Shown one piece after another: positions 5,357 to 6,929 of a stretch of DNA of 6,929 bases (its first letter is position 1; every line of letters begins with the position of its first letter). Source of the stretch: Chloroflexi bacterium RBG_16_57_11 (GTDB lineage Bacteria; Chloroflexota; Anaerolineae; Anaerolineales; UBA4823); contig MGNS01000156.1 in the NCBI GenBank assembly GCA_001795165.1, positions 196-7,124 on the forward strand, given 5' to 3'. A program made the position numbers and the translations under genes. The notes beneath the pieces are model-generated. The model searched no databases. It had not been told where the DNA came from and saw only the letters and a program-made list of their open reading frames with translations.

Positions 5357-6929
5357 GTGGCTTACTCGTTGGCGCTTTTAGCAAATTTCGTCGGCCTGAT
5401 TTTATGCATTTGGCTGGGGGTGTACATCGTCACGCGCAGCCGGAGGTCGTGGATCGCCTGGAGCGCAGGGCTGACCTTGTGGTCATCGGCCGGGCTGTTC
5501 GCCAACATCCTGCTATTCATGTTCTCGAGCTCCGCCCCCGTCCCACAGCCACTCTGGTTGAGATTGATCTTCCCGATCTGGCCGCTGGAAACCGGCGCCA
5601 ATATCACTGCCTGGACCCAGGGTTGGGCTTCTGGCCTGGGATTATTATTCTGGTATCAAACGACCGTCTTGATCATCCCAGGGGAGATATCTGCCTGGCG
5701 CCGGGCGAGCCTATACCTGGTGTATGTATTTACAGTGCTGACCCTGTTTCTACATATTTACATTCCCCGCTTGTTCGTAGTCGGGACGAACGATCCCCTG
5801 CTCGTAGATCACCAGAAATTCAACTCGATGTATACGGTTTATGCGTTTTCTTTTCTTATCTTGTCAGGTCTCTCAGTCTTTAATCTGATCGAAGCAAAAC
5901 GCCTGAGCACCTCCTTCATGGCGAAAAAACAAATCAACATGCTCATTGCTGCCAGCCTGATGATCAGCCTGGCGACAATCCTATCGATCATCGGGGCATT
6001 GCCAAGAGTATCGATCCCGGTGTTCTGGGTTTCGGGCTTGCTCGTGATCGCGGTCGGGTTTTTCGGCTTCGGGGTCATGCGTTACAGCGCCATACTGGGT
6101 CAACGCATCCTGCGTCGCGACCTCACCTACAGCGCCATCGCCACCGGACTGGTCATCTTACTGTACCTGGCTATGTTCGTCTGGCTGATCACCACCTACA
6201 ATGTCCCAGAAGGGATCATCGTCTTTATGATCCCGTTGGTTATTCTGAGCCACTCGATAACCGAGGAGGTTCGCCAGGTGTTAGAGCGCCTGGTTTATGA
6301 TAGGAGAACTCGCGCCCTCCGAACCAGCTTACGTGACCTGAGCAGGCTGGCAGTAGAGCAAGCAGACCTTGGCAGTGTGTTGTCGCGTTCCCTGGAGACA
6401 ATTTGCTATAGTGTGCTGGCTACCTATGGGGTTATCCTGATCTTTGACCAGGAGGACGCCTGTCTAACGGGATCCTTTCGCTGGCATGATGGAAAGGTGC
6501 CATTGTTCCGCAAGAATTTCGAGGCGGATGATACCAAACACATTCAGCCTGGCAGCCTCCCAGAGCCTTTCCTTGAGACGACATTGCTTATCCCGCTGTA
6601 CGCCTCCCAGGAACAAATCGGTGCGCTTCTCCTGGGCCGGCCGGAGAATGGGATCCATTACTCCCGCGAGGATGTGCTGCTCTTGCAAGGCTCGATCGAC
6701 CGGCTGACCGAGCTGATCATCAAGAACCGGCGTATTAATGAATCCCTCGACCAGGTAGCCCAGCTGCCCCTGCCGCAAACTTCTCCTATTATCGACCTGA
6801 TACCAGCCGCATGGGTCGAAGACGCCCTGCAAAATATTTGCGATTACGCTTATCTCGGTGATAGCCCACTGGTCAACCTCAAACAGGTGGCGGTGCTCCG
6901 GAATGGTCCTTCTGTAACCCACCTCGATT
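5357..6929 (+). CDS. Multi-spanning membrane protein with GAF domain, 3' end beyond window
   Basis: The frame starts at GTG 5357 behind a strong GGAGG and stays open for 524 codons to the window edge, so the protein is incomplete. Residues 1 to about 300 contain about nine hydrophobic segments, at roughly 4-25, 34-55, 83-104, 112-133, 155-174, 188-208, 213-235, 253-273 and 280-297. Several are interrupted by basic loops (TRSRRSW, MAKKQ, GQRILRRD). A coiled linker (ITEEVRQVLERLVYDRRTRALR) leads into a GAF domain at about 325-455, with the usual LETICYSVLATYGVILIF core strand, LLIPLYASQEQIGALLLGR and the closing helix YSREDVLLLQGSIDRLTELI. GAF domains bind small molecules or mediate dimerisation. 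The last visible residues (AWVEDALQNICDYAYLG) resemble linker regions I associate with Chloroflexota regulators, but no histidine-kinase H-box, GGDEF or HTH is reached. The likely role is membrane sensing coupled to a cytoplasmic output that lies outside the window. Confidence 0.85.
   Translation, partial: MAYSLALLANFVGLILCIWLGVYIVTRSRRSWIAWSAGLTLWSSAGLFANILLFMFSSSAPVPQPLWLRLIFPIWPLETGANITAWTQGWASGLGLLFWYQTTVLIIPGEISAWRRASLYLVYVFTVLTLFLHIYIPRLFVVGTNDPLLVDHQKFNSMYTVYAFSFLILSGLSVFNLIEAKRLSTSFMAKKQINMLIAASLMISLATILSIIGALPRVSIPVFWVSGLLVIAVGFFGFGVMRYSAILGQRILRRDLTYSAIATGLVILLYLAMFVWLITTYNVPEGIIVFMIPLVILSHSITEEVRQVLERLVYDRRTRALRTSLRDLSRLAVEQADLGSVLSRSLETICYSVLATYGVILIFDQEDACLTGSFRWHDGKVPLFRKNFEADDTKHIQPGSLPEPFLETTLLIPLYASQEQIGALLLGRPENGIHYSREDVLLLQGSIDRLTELIIKNRRINESLDQVAQLPLPQTSPIIDLIPAAWVEDALQNICDYAYLGDSPLVNLKQVAVLRNGPSVTHLD

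Noticed and set aside
5338..5883. A 181-codon plus-strand frame overlapping the membrane/GAF gene
   Set aside because: It is Arg/Pro-rich without domains and lies in an alternative frame of a gene with clear membrane segments and a ribosome-binding site, so it is a shadow.
6464..6922. A 152-codon minus-strand frame opposite the GAF region
   Set aside because: It is antisense to a well-supported GAF-coding frame and has no domain of its own, so it is a shadow of the plus-strand gene.

Overview
The window reads as ordinary bacterial chromosome, most plausibly from an uncultured Chloroflexota (Anaerolineae-like) genome. This assignment is an inference from gene style: a short Thermus/Chloroflexi-length EF-Ts, a multi-TM/GAF sensor and mixed GC content. 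No rRNA, tRNA, CRISPR array, transposase or integrase is visible.

Layout: (1) 1-429 is the C-terminal end of a type I restriction-modification DNA methyltransferase (HsdM), GC-rich, with no specificity or restriction subunit after it. (2) 430-569 is a regulatory interval. It has a sigma70-like promoter whose -10 lies inside a perfect 18-bp palindrome of the ATGT-8N-ACAT type, which fits a PadR operator. (3) 570-1750 is a two-gene unit: a PadR-family repressor followed 29 bp later by a divergent elongation factor Ts. The EF-Ts has substitutions at hallmark positions and lacks the usual rpsB neighbour. (4) 1820-3099, minus strand, is a small cluster: a GNAT acetyltransferase overlapping a DUF1801/YdhG-like protein, then a 103-aa protein with a DUF2934-like tail. 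(5) 3275-4990, minus strand, encodes a 571-aa protein with a four-bladed hemopexin-like propeller (photopexin-like) and a long C-terminal region that I cannot assign. (6) 4991-5356 is a divergent intergenic region with a plausible plus-strand promoter. (7) 5357 to the window end is a gene still open at the edge, encoding about nine membrane segments followed by a GAF domain.

The most interesting arrangement is the PadR plus second-type EF-Ts pair behind an apparent autoregulatory operator. It suggests a conditionally expressed translation-factor variant. The hemopexin-propeller protein is the other candidate for unusual biology. Neither claim can be settled without homology searches and synteny across related genomes.
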